From Ooceraea biroi (Eukaryota; Arthropoda; Insecta; Hymenoptera; Formicidae), in assembly GCF_003672135.1 (NCBI RefSeq), contig NC_039507.1, positions 10,664,290 through 10,728,289 on the forward strand: DNA of 64,000 bases, written 5' to 3'. The translations under genes were made by a program, and so were the position numbers. A model generated the notes under the pieces. It had not been told where the DNA came from. It saw only the letters and a list, made by a program, of their open reading frames with translations, and searched no databases. This document shows, one piece after another, positions 35,156-47,984 of the stretch. The number at the start of each line of letters is the position of its first letter. Position 1 is the stretch's first letter.

Positions 35156-38100
35156 TCATATAAATATACAATATATTAATATAAGTGAGAGCAATATGTG
35201 TCTCATTTTTGACAATCCCGAAGCTTTTTATCTTGAAATTATATTAAAAGGAAAGGATTAGAGGAGATAACTGTAGGTTGATACAGAACTTTTAGCCGTT
35301 CTCTCTCTGGTTTTTTTTATTCCCCATATATTCATATATTCTTCACCCTTCAAGATCATTAAATACATTGAACATCGTGTCGGTTTTTTTAATTCTCCTT
35401 GCGCACCGTTTATCTACGATGTATAGTAACTTCACTGCACAGTGCTGATTATAATCTTTATTCTTGCGGATTACTTATCTTTCCAATGATATATAAAATT
35501 AGGGATTGAGACAAGTGACACGCTATTGATGTTATTAGTAATGCAAAATACGCTATCCGACTACTCAATAGTAAAACGTAAAAGAATAAAATTCACAAGT
35601 ACAATAAACGCTTGACTCTTTCTTCTTCTGTTTTTTATCGCTTTCGCGGAGTATGTGTGTGTTGAGTGTGAGAATACTGGGAATCATTTTCTTACATCGT
35701 CGATGTTTCTTCGTCGAGTGTAACACGAGCGGAAGTCGGCGATTGGCACCGGAAAGAGGGGCAGGTCGCGTCTTGCCAAACCGGCTTTTCCCGTAGGAAA
35801 ATCAATCATGTTGAACAACACAAATGTCTTAAAGACTCGACACAACCGTAATTTAATAGCAATTTCTTAGATTCCACTTAGATATCTCTCTTACGTGTCT
35901 TTCAGACTCATGTGTTGTATTTGCAACCGCAATGATAGAGCATCGCATGTAAAACCGCGACTTCGAGGCCGGAAGTTATTCTTCCTGGCGCAAGCCGCCG
36001 CTTCGAGTCTCGTTGGTCAAATGAACGCGTTTTCTTTTCCTTTTTCGACTCATTGTGACGTAATCCGGCGACTTCTAACTGCATTCAGTACACCGGATTT
36101 CGCAATAAAGTTTCTCTCGCTAGCCGTTTGAGCATCACCATATATGTAATCCGAAATAATAAGAGTTCTGCTGATAACAGTATCGACTTCCATCGCGGAA
36201 ACGACACACGTCTCGCAAGTAAAGCAAGTATAAGTGAACTCGTTCGCATGGCTAGCGAGACAAGATTATAGAGCGATGCTCTCGAAGGCAGCTGAATTCT
36301 TTGCCGGATGCACGGCTAGAGGCCTACTCTGCTACGCTCGTAGAGGGATTTCCTTTTGTGCTTAGTTATACGATGAATGGGCACATTCACTTAATCACAT
36401 GTTATCTCTACTGTAGAATTAATCGTTGCTACATTCAAACAACGCAAAAGTCTCCGAGAAACGCCGTTTTCGTTTCGTTATATTTATTTCATCAACATCG
36501 ACCAATCTTAAACGTGTTTCAATGGAACGTTCTATCCTTTTCTAGTTGTAGCATCAAAAGTAAAACACTTGTATAAACTATAATCAGGATTAATCGATGT
36601 TGTTGAAATCTTCAAGTGTAAAGGTGGATAAGAGACTTTAAAACAATTTTAGTAAATTAAAACGCTTTCTAATCCGTGAATGGTCGCATCAAAGAAAAGA
36701 ATTTGCTTTCTATCAAAGATGCAAATATAAAATTTGTCAAATATGAAAGAAATTTCAACAAATTAGTCTTAGAAATCTTTATTAGATTCTCCTTCTTTAT
36801 ATTTTATTCTGTTGTATTCTTCGTTTGTCAAATCTTTAGGGACAAATCTTTAGTGTTTGTAAATCGCTATGTGAAAGGAATAGAATTATAGCATGACCAT
36901 TCACGGAGCAGACCTGTTTAAAACGTCTCTCGGAACGTCGTTTCGTGCACATTCCTATTGTTCGTCGGTTTTCTTGTAGGGCCAAAAAAAAAAGATTCGT
37001 TCGGAATCGGCCAAGTCATCTCACATCGCTGATCCCCGAACGAACGAATGAACGAATTCGATTATGCGTGTGTGGGAGCACTTATAGATGATCTCTCTTA
37101 AGATTATTGCCAACTTTGTACAGTGTCAAAATGATGATAGTAATAATAATATTAATAGTCAATCATTAATTAGACAAGAACGCAAGGATGACTAATCAGT
37201 AATAAATCTATCGACGCGTCTGTTGTTTTTTATGCTCTTTTTTTAGTTTTTCGTTCAGCGTTTAGTTTCTTATACGTGGAGAGTAGTTATACAGCGCGCT
37301 CGTTTGCAGAATTAAACGCGAGACGCCAGATATACGTATAGGCAGAAAAAACACCGTTGACTTAGAGTTTTCTTCAGTAAGTATTCATGTTAAGATATAA
37401 TATGCTTTTTTTTATTACTTTTATGAATCTCATGAACCTATATGACATACCTACAATAAAAAGTATCCATTATTTCTATTATTTCTGCACGTGCTACTAT
37501 TTAATTTTTGTTTTTTAGTCTAATATATTTAACATATTTCCCATTCGTTCTCATTCTCTCACACACGCACATGCGATTTCTCTCTCTCTCTCTCTCTCTC
37601 TCACTCGCTCGCTCTCTTTCGTCCCTAATAAATCTTTTTTCAGTTTCGATAAGTTAAGTTTACGAATAATCTCACTTTGCCGCGTATCGCCAGAATATGC
37701 GCGCGCGCGACCCTTATTTTTTACGTGAAACCCCGTTTGAAGATTCTTCTATCTTCTCTGACGCTGCATTATCCCTTTCTCCCTTTCGTCTCTTTTCTCT
37801 CATTCATTTCTTGTTCTTCTCTCTTAAAACTTCCGCGAAATTACGATTTACACTTGAAATTGGAATTGACACTTATAAGGTTTATTGAAGTAGCCTCTTG
37901 TTTAATAATTGCACCGACGTGACAGCGACGTGTTCATGGACATCAAATCGATCACACGTGTTTTATCACATGTGTTCTTCATCATACGTATTTATCTTCT
38001 TTCTTTTTTCTTCTTCGTCTTCTTTGTCCGCATATATCTATACATTCGGAAGTGGATCGTATGTCCGAAGATCACTACGTAGATCCGCTGCACGAACTTC

Positions 38101-41100
38101 CTATTCTATTCTACATATAAATGCAATGAAATATTCAATGATTAAGCGTTACCTTTCCTGTCTTTCTTTTCTATTCGAACTCCCGCGATGCACGCTCCGA
38201 CTAGTCGCGACAAATTAGTATAATCGACAACGTAGAAATCGCATAACCGATATTGCTGTTTGTTATCATTTATCCTTCGATGCACTACACTGTAAACTGC
38301 CGTGAAACTATATATATCCTCGGAAACAGTACTTTTCGAAATGAGAAGGTGTTGGAACGTCCACAAAGGAAATGCCAACACGGAATGGTTCGCACATTTG
38401 GAAAGAATGTGCCAATTTGAGACCCGACGATGTCACAGATACGCTAATCTAACGAGCGGTAGAACGACTTTATTACAGTTCGCTGCTTCGAATCGTAACT
38501 TCGAACTATACATTTCCTTGCGTCTTAACGATGACGAGACAACAAAATCGCCAAGAGAAAATATTTCAAGAGTAAATGAGATCAATAGTGATAAAAGACG
38601 TACACGCTAAAGACGTACAATAAGATCCAGACGTCTGTCAGCATCTGTCCCTGATTCAAGGGAATGTGACGAGAGTTGGACATCGAGATCGATCAATATA
38701 GTAACAAAGAGACGTTCCTTACATTTTTAGGCCAGATTCGTTCAATGTACAATCTTTCTCTTTGTCTAATAATAAGAAATTGACAACGACAAGTGTTCTT
38801 TTCCTTCTCAATTCCTACCGACACAACGAGTCCGCTATAAAGCTAAACTTACGAGATTCGAGATTGTGGAGGATTCCGCGAGAGTGGATAACGTATCCGA
38901 CGTATGCAACATTCGCGTTATCCAGGAAATAAGGCGAGCACGACAGGCACGCAGAACGAGACTACGCCGAAAACCGAAACGATAATGAGGAAAACACTTG
39001 TATCTCCCGTGAAATATCACGCGGTACGTTAATTAGGCGACTGGACGTAGCACAGAGAGATACAACGAGAAATTACACGGGCAAAAAGGATAGAATCGTA
39101 TCTTGCAACGAGAAGAAGACACTTTTGTGTCCATGCAACCGTATCATCATCCTTTTAATGATAATATTTAATGATAATATCTCCAATGATGAAAAAGCTC
39201 TACCTGCTTTCCCGTTTGAGTAATATAAAGCTTCTCAACGCGACACGTACGAGCATAAAGGCATCCTTTCTTAAACGCAAAATCCATTGATTAGCTGAAT
39301 AATAATTATCAGAAAATGGTATTACCTATATCGACGACCATCGTAACTCGTGACAGAAGGATTACGCGATTAAAGCTTAGCTATATCTTAGTCGTACTGG
39401 ATTATATATAATTAGTAATAGAATCTAATGCTCTATATACCTAAACTAACAATTATTATGCTTTCTGTACAATGCAAGGTGTGATCGTAATATCCATTTT
39501 TAGTCATCGTTATTATTATTTAATGTTTAATAATTTATTATTACAGCAACGCGCGCTTTACGTGCACTGCGTAAATTTTATTTCTTTCCTTTATACGTTA
39601 TATTTCCTTTCTCTTTCCTTCTCTTCTTCGTTTAAACATTAATTCATACTCCTCCGTAGAATGTACGCACTCCTCAACGTTCGTAATAATTACAATATAC
39701 TCAACAAAACATTAACACACATTAACGTTGCCAGCACTCTGCCCGATTAATCTGTCGAGGAGCAATATACGAATGCTGTCGTTATTAATAATGTTATTCC
39801 TTTTGCTCAATCATATCGCTTCTCCCTATCTATCTATCTATCTATCTATCTACCTATTATGTATATGTGTATATACACATACACTTTTTTAATATGTATA
39901 TGTATATATATGTGTATACATACAATATCGCATATATATACGTTCATCGCATTTAACTCATTCTTGTTCATTCCGTCAATGAGATTACTTCTTAATTATT
40001 TTTTTTCGTAACACCTATATATATTGTATTATATTATTGCTGTAGCTTAATGGCTCTTTTTCTCGGCTTTTATGTACGCGCACATACACACACACAGACC
40101 CGCACACATACACACACGCATCCATATTTTTCTTACTCTCTCTCTCTCTCTCGCATTCTCCGTTGCTTTTCCACTTATCGTGCCCTCTCTTGTTCCGTCG
40201 ACGTTGAATTTCATCATTTCAGATAATACACTTTCTGCGTACTTAATTTCGTGAACCCTCATATAATTTAAAAATTGTTACATTGCATATCACTAACACG
40301 AGAGAAATTATCATCTAGATTGTACTTTATAATCATCATTGTATATGTTACACAAACGATCTTGATTAATTACAGAAATATAGTTGAAAATTAGCAGAAT
40401 CACTGCAGGAAATGATTTTTGTCGAGGGTTCGTCAAGAAATGGCGTCAAGAAGCAGCTATTCATTCAAAACGAAAGTCACGATTGAGAATCCACATTGAC
40501 GGTCGTTATATCGCCTAATACCTAATGGCGTTTTGTGCAACACGAAATCGAAAATCATAAAGCTATCGACGCGGTAAAAATATCAGATAATAACGCGCGC
40601 GCGCGCGTGTACTGTACTAAATCTATTCGAAATCTCTGGCATACTTGACACTTGCGTCGTCGCTTCTCTCTGCTACATTCTGAAGAAACGCCGTGCGCGT
40701 CGACAGAAAGATGCAATTGCTTCGTCTACACCTCGCTATATCGCGATATTCTAATTACAGCTAAATAGAAATATTTAGAAAGAATTGATTGTTTTTTTCA
40801 CTGAACACCTATTGGTCGAAATACCTTCTCGAGTCAGCTGTTACTGTAATAAATAAGATAACATCTTTTACCTTTTAATCAAAGTACTCGTTATAAAAAG
40901 CACGTTGCTCATCTTAATGCTCCTATTATCGTAAGTCAATAAAGTACTCGAAGGACTGATTGCATCGACAATATTAGTTAATTAAGGTCAAATAATAACA
41001 AGCTTAAGATGGGGGGAATGTTTCATTATTATATAAGCTCTTTGATTTAACTGTACACTGTTAAATGCCTCTTTGTCTTTAATGTGCTTGGAAAGAAAAC

Positions 41101-43274
41101 TTGACGAATCGTAATTAGCCAATACTGGTGCAATACTGGTCCTGAATTATGCGTCTCTCGAGCGATAAATTTAATCTTTATGGCTCTCCAGCTTGACGAC
41201 ACGCTCTTTTCGGCGAATGCAAGTATTGACCCAAGAAGAAACGTCATCTAGCTGATATTCCTCACGTTCGGATACAGAGAGGTGTAGTGTAAGTAAACAT
41301 TACATTGATATGTATAGCCGAGGGTTAAACCGCTGGTCGCGGAGTATCTCGATCGAGATTAACGGATATTGCTTAACCAGTGTGCTATTCAATACATCTA
41401 TTCAAGCGATATCCACTAATTTTCTTTCAGTGTATATGCTTTATCCGCCAAATATTCTAAAATTTGTTAATTTTCAGAAAAAGATTCAGAAAAATGTGTT
41501 CAAAGCTGGGAACAATTTCCGAGGCACGAGATGCACTATAGAAATTGTTAAAAATTATCATTGCTAACTATTAATATCACACAATTTCAATTATTTATTT
41601 AATAATTGTATCGTGATACACACTAGTGGAAAGTACAATCTCTCTAACACCTAGATCAAATCTAGTCGCAAATTTGGCGTACAAATGGTTTTGGTCAGCG
41701 GTTTATCTCTCGCGTAAAAGCCAACACCGGCGCGAAAATCGGATCAACAAGCGAAACACATCTTCAGAATGTGACTGGAAAGTGACTCGTCCCAAATCCT
41801 CGGTGTGCAAATCACAGTGAAAGAAACAGTTTCCATTCGTCGCTTTCGCGTTACACAGAAAAGCACCATTGGGTGTCAGGCTCGAGTCGCGAGATGGATG
41901 CGGATCGCCAGACTAAACATATCCTCGTGGTGTTTAGATGGACCGTGTAAGAGAGAGGAGGATGGAGGAGGGAACATCGGCAGTGTCCTCGTGTCAATTG
42001 GTCGTCCTGTCAATGATAGAACGACGGCGCTGTGTCACAGTATCGATCGGAGATGTCGTCTGATCGACGCGTACGTGCGTATCTTCGATCGACAGTTCCA
42101 GTCGCGTTCTAGAGAGACAAGCGTCAATTTCCTCAGCCCGTTCCATTCGAGGTCTCTGTCGTTTATTATCTCATTTTATCTCTTTTTGCCGCAGATCCAG
42201 AATAGCTGGACAGACAGGTCATGGGAGAAGGAGGAAAGAAAGAGGACCGACAAGGACACACACGTAAAGAGAGCTTGCAATCGAAATTTTGTCGCGAGAT
42301 AAGTAAGTTGGTAAAGCAGACAGAAAAATACAACTGATTCAATATGACAGTTTTAATATAAGAAAAACGAGAAATGCTTGCTCTTCTTTTAGTACATCTC
42401 TCCCTCCCCCTCTCTCTTCATCTCCTACCTTCATATCGGACGCAACTAACATGCTAGTCTAGCTATCGGAGAAGACTTTCGAAACGAGGGTGGCACAAAT
42501 GTAACGACGACGATAATGATGAGGACGATGACGGTGACGTCGACGATAACGCAAACAACGATGACTACGATAACGACGATAATCCCTCCTCTCTTCGGTT
42601 TACTTCGTGTCGAGCTGGGGAGCGTGTGTAATAGACTGAAGGCTCTAGCGATGATGGGTGTTACGATAGAAGCGCGCCAATGGTGGCACCTTTGACAGTG
42701 ACGATCCTCTCTCGTTCGTACGACAATCAGCTTCACATATCGAAACGATATAAGTGAACGCTGACGCTGCCGGCGGTTCGGAATTAGGTACATGGTGCTG
42801 CTGATGTCTGTGGATTTCTCTGAACAAAAAAAAACAATCGTCCGAGTGTGTACAGTGACAGCATTAGACAGAATTGTTTCGAATGTCTCATTATTCCTCC
42901 AATTGTACAGATAATCTCATCCACGTCCATTGTCACATTTTCTAGCATATTATTGTGTCTCAAGCTCTCTAATTCATCGAGTTCATGCATTCTCAAGACG
43001 CTGTATGTAACATTATCTTCTCATAGTAGCAAACAATTAAATTAGATATATGTATTATATTGTATGCAACTCTTTATATTCTATCTCTTTGATGTTTGAC
43101 ACAATGTTTATATTCTTACTTATAAATATGATTGATCAACGAATATAAAATAAATTACAATTATACAGCAATCACGTTAGACATGGTGCAATGTCAACGA
43201 AACTGTTACTCGGTTCATTTTTGATATTTTCGATAAAAAATCAAATGTAACACGTACCTGCCTGGCTTTGGCGT
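35156..43274. other. 8-kb interval without a supported gene
   Basis: No exon with family match or splice continuity on either strand. The proximal part may be the 3'UTR of the syntaxin T3 form: TTTATT at 42162-42167 reads AATAAA on the minus strand. Simple repeats: (TC)n 37579-37602, (TATC)n about 39826-39851, (CA)n about 40081-40118, (TC)n about 40137-40153 and (CG)n about 40593-40608. ORFs of up to 165 codons (41805-42302) look like random open frames. Confidence 0.4.
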
Positions 43275-43355
43275 TCACAGTCCAAAGTATCCACCGATGG
43301 TGGTGGCAACAACAACGCCCAATACAGCAAGGCAAATCATGATCATGATCTTCTT
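43275..43355 (-). CDS. Syx1A: Syntaxin 1A terminal exon T3 (canonical-type anchor)
   Basis: Phase-0 acceptor (CCGAGTGCAG) then 26 codons plus TGA: KKIMIMICLAVLGVVVATTI, GGYFGL. KKIMI restores the polybasic KARRKK juxtamembrane motif when joined to exon a, as in classical syntaxin 1A, and the glycine-containing helix resembles the fly and vertebrate anchors. Confidence 0.92.
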   Translation of the reverse strand, partial: KKIMIMICLAVLGVVVATTIGGYFGL

Positions 43356-43414
43356 CTGCACTCGGCATTAACACAAATCGGTAAAAATTTAAAATAATTG
43401 ATTACAAAATTTCG

Positions 43415-43456
<42 letters not shown>

Positions 43457-44030
43457 ACACTCTTCCTTAAACTCTCTATCCTTATCTATCCCTCTTATTC
43501 TTTCATTCTCCCTTTCTACCTCTCCTCTTTAAATTCAATCTCAACATTGTTCGTGCGCTCGATACCTCTGTCCATTACTATTACATGATTACAATTGTTT
43601 ACTTATCGATCTATCATGTCGTGGAGCACCTGAAAGAAATTGGGTCTTGCTCGTTGTCGGTATGGGCGACACACGATGCAACAGCCTGCGTAAAAAATTA
43701 CGCACGTTAGAGTGTAATTTAGATACACATCTGATATTGTATTTAAAAGTATCCTTTAATCAACTTTTACCCCTGACAAAAAATTGAGAAATTTGTACAA
43801 ATCGAGTTTTACGATTGTGAGTAATATTTTTCATACACCTGCATCGTTGGATCTCGAAAAAACCTTAAAAAAGATTTTATTATAAAGAAAACATCGTGCA
43901 ACCTTTTCAACAAACTTTTCGTTAGAAGAGATTTGTCAAGCTACTTCTTGACAGAATTTAGGAGCAGCAGGAAACACTCGTTGAGGGATACGAAGAGAGA
44001 AACATTATATTATATTATATTATATTATAT

Positions 44031-44070
<40 letters not shown>

Positions 44071-47000
44071 ATCTGTCTTTGGAGTGTACAGGCATTTCGC
44101 GATGTATCAATAATTGAAATCTCGTAATACTTGCGTTGTTTCTAATAAGAGACGAGATAAGATACGGATCGAAAGTGATCGAAAAGAAATTGGCAACAGT
44201 CGGGAAAAGCGATGATACAGACCTTCATTCATCCCCGCCATTGGCTGTCCGCTTCTCTAAGAGTTCTCTTCTCCTCCTCGCTCCAACGGTGCATTCCCAA
44301 TTCGGTGCATCCCTAATTCGCTCATCCCCTGTTCCTTTCCATCTTTTCTCACGGCAAACGTACTTCACGAAGCCAATTTTATATCTGGTGCCTACTACGA
44401 GTTGATCCGATGAACACTCTGCCATTACGGCACTCTTGTACAAAATGTGGCGCGCCGCGAGGATTCTATTATATTCTTCTATTATCTTTGTGATTCTATC
44501 ATCACTATCATGCGTTGACAGAGGTGATCTCTGTTTCTCGCACTACTGAACTGAATAATCAGCGTCATTCAACTAGTGTTACATCTCATTTTGCTCACGC
44601 TCTTTATTTATTATTGATACCGAACAATTGATTGATTTTTCTATTTTTTTTCTCTCTTTTCTCTTTTTTTTTCTTACGAGGTGGCAAGTAACTGTCCACG
44701 AAAAAAAGAGCAGTGTCGACGATCTCTTATCTAAGACTTATCTATTTTACATCCAAAGAGACGAAAATTCCTACGCTATCGGCATTAATGACGAATATCA
44801 TTACTCTTTCTTTCTCGTTACCTCGTTATTATTATTAGTAGTAGTTATTATTATCTTCTCTATACAAATTGCAATTATTTACAGATATAATGCGCGCGTT
44901 GCATTTTGTGCGGTCTGCAATGCGACGACGATGATTATTAGAGTTCGGGCGATCGATTTTTGTTCGTTGAAACGTGCGTGCGTCTCATCAAACACGTCGT
45001 CGTTATCATCGTCATCGTCGTCACGCGGATTAACGTTTCGGCAGAGAGAAATTCTCGCACCAGCCTACGAAAAGACTAGAGCACTCGGCACGAGGAGATG
45101 GCATCTTCTCTATCACATTTCGCGAAGGAACAAACGCACGATTCTGGGGTAAATCCGAAAGCGCTTTCGTGCGCTCTCTTATGTCGCCGATTCCACCAGA
45201 CTCTCTTCTTTGTAGAGTATTGCTGATTTCACAGTATCCGGCGAGTTTGTTGCGACAACAAACACGATAGAAAATGTAAAGATCGGTTTTCAAGACATAA
45301 GAAAAATTGACCATTTCATTGATTATTACTTTTGACATTTAAAAAATTTCAAGCAAAAGTTTTTGAAACGATGCAAGACTTAAATATCGCCATAATAATA
45401 GAAAAATAATGATAGATAAAGGAATAGAGCCGTAGATAATTTCGCTTATTTTGTTGTCACTACTCTCCATATGAAAAAACCGAGAACTTTTTCGTTAAAT
45501 CGGCTACGAACTTTGATTGACAGTGATTTCGGAAGAGATACACGTCTTTGATGCCGTACGTCGCGCGTGATATTCGATTGTGCAGTCGCGGTCTTCATCC
45601 CAGTTCGCCTCGAACTTTCTCAGGAACGGTAAAGCGATAAAAATAATATGGATAAAATAACAAAAGGCAGTGTAAAAGCGCGCTCGAATACAAGGAAAAG
45701 CTGTCGACGACGGCGTATCGATCCATTCACCACAAAGGAAACACCGAATCCCAAGATAAGACCACCTCTCTTGGGATTTCTTATTTTCGTTTTCAAGATT
45801 TAGTGTTCACTCGGTGTGCAATAATATTTCCAAAACAAATTAATGCTTGACTTTCAGTACTTTTTATAAGTTTTAAAAATAATTCCAAAGTAATTTTACA
45901 TGAATTATTATATTCTCTCTTCTCTCTCAGTAACATAAATATTTAAAAAAAAGATGAAATGGAAATCGATATCGCAATAGCACACATTTTTCAGTGTATC
46001 GGAACGCAATGAAACTCTATTGATGCTCCGTTCGAATCTCCGTTGACATAGCGATCGTTTCGCGGCTTTGTGTGTAACCAAGACTAAGCGTTCATGTCAT
46101 CACCGTTCCTGACTTCTACCAACATTACGATGTCTACGAGACGATTTCCGGCAAGTTACGACATCCGCAGAATAGATTTTAATTACCGTCATATGCGATC
46201 AATGTGCGATCGATTATCTACGGCTGTAACGATGCAGACGACATTCTGCAAGTAAGATTGCAATCGACATTGTTATTAAATGACACAATAAATAAATGTG
46301 AAACCGCGTAAAATTTATTAAGAATTAATAATAAATAAATGTAACGAGATATCTGAAACATTGACGATATATCTCAAGAATTGGAATCCACGTGTATCGC
46401 ATTGTTCGAGTCCTTTGAGAAAGATTCGAAACTGATGCGATTCACGTTAATCTTCGTCGCGTCCCTGGCCTACCGTCCCTACAGACAAAGGAACGAACGT
46501 GAGGGATGACGAGATACGAAAGTATCTCGTCTCGATTTGTTCTATCTCTCTTCTTGTCGTGAAACTTGCGAAAGTATATTTCTTTTTCCTCACGTTGCCG
46601 CACGCGCTCGCACGCGTGTTTAAACTAATGTAAACTAACTGCCAGAATGATAATCAGAATGATGACTGCTATCGCCACGCAGATCGCTATCAGGAACAAT
46701 TTCTGTAAAATAAAATAATTCTGTGATCGCTTATAAAAAAAAACATAAATAAAAAAGAAACAACCGTTCTGCGATGAAACTGAAATCGCGAGTTCTGAAT
46801 GATAGTTCGAGATGGAATGACAGTTCCGACTTCGAGCGTTTAAGTATCGTTGAATATTTCAACTAGATACAAGCTCTACAAGCTCGCGTTTATCCAGCTA
46901 ACAGCAGTTTGCTCCTTCTCTATATTGATATTAGATCAATACATTCTGCTATCTTTCACATGTCTTTTTTTATTGCTTTTAACTAGACGACTAAATAATG

Positions 47001-47953
47001 CTGTGTCTCACGCAAGGGTATCCCGCCCACACACATCTTCCTTTGACTTATGCATTCTTTGACTAAATTGAGATCGATCTTTCTTGGCGAAAGTTTTACG
47101 AGATGCGGTTTCGTCTTCGTTGCTTCTCAAGTTTTACTCTTTCAACATTTATTCCAGAAAAATATCTAAACCTCGTGCGATAAAAGATCTAGATCGCTGT
47201 TAAACTGCTATTAAATAAATTATTCTTGACCGAGCGATTTCATAAATCTCGAAGTGCGGAACAAACAATTCGTAACTTTGTTACGAGATAGATGAAAGAT
47301 GATGAATGTACGTTGATCGGTGTGTGATGAACAACTTCCGACGATACAACCGATCTCGAATTTCCTCCAGAAACTGGGTTGCTCCTAGTGCCTAGTTTTC
47401 TTCTGAGATTAATCACAAACACGGAGGAGCAGATATTATCGATGGCGCAAATAAAACCGATAGGACGGGAGCCAAAATCGAGATTGCCGCAATGAGGTCA
47501 CTATTTACAACGATATTTAAGGCTGTTTTGAGGCATTTGCGATTCGGAGGAACGTTCGAGCACGGTGTGACAAAACGTACTTACTGTTAACGAAACATGC
47601 GGATGTCACGAGTGCGAGTTATTGCGTTAGTGGTCGTTCATTATAGAGATTAGTCGGAGAATTATCTTGTAAGATTACGGAGAGACATATGTTATTGGGA
47701 TCGACGCGGGACACCCGTTATTTATTATTTGCATCATTTCTCTTTTTCCTTGGTTTAGTACACGTGTGACTTTTAGAATACGTTCACAGCTCTCACAGGC
47801 GACTCGCCATCATGATCAATTCACGTGTCCATCTGCCCCGAAACTTCTGATCACACTGCACATTCGACTTCACGCGTTTTCCGCGAGCTGATCGCGATTA
47901 AGTTTCTCCAATTATTATTCTTTTATTGTTATCGTTATCATACTATTATTACT

Positions 47954-47984
<31 letters not shown>

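Noticed and set aside
41805..42302. 165-codon plus-strand ORF
   Set aside because: No recognisable domain or signal; likely a chance frame opposite a possible syntaxin 3'UTR.
44628..45152. 174-codon plus-strand ORF
   Set aside because: Low-complexity Phe/Leu, Ile and Ser runs from TTT and TCG repeats inside a syntaxin intron.
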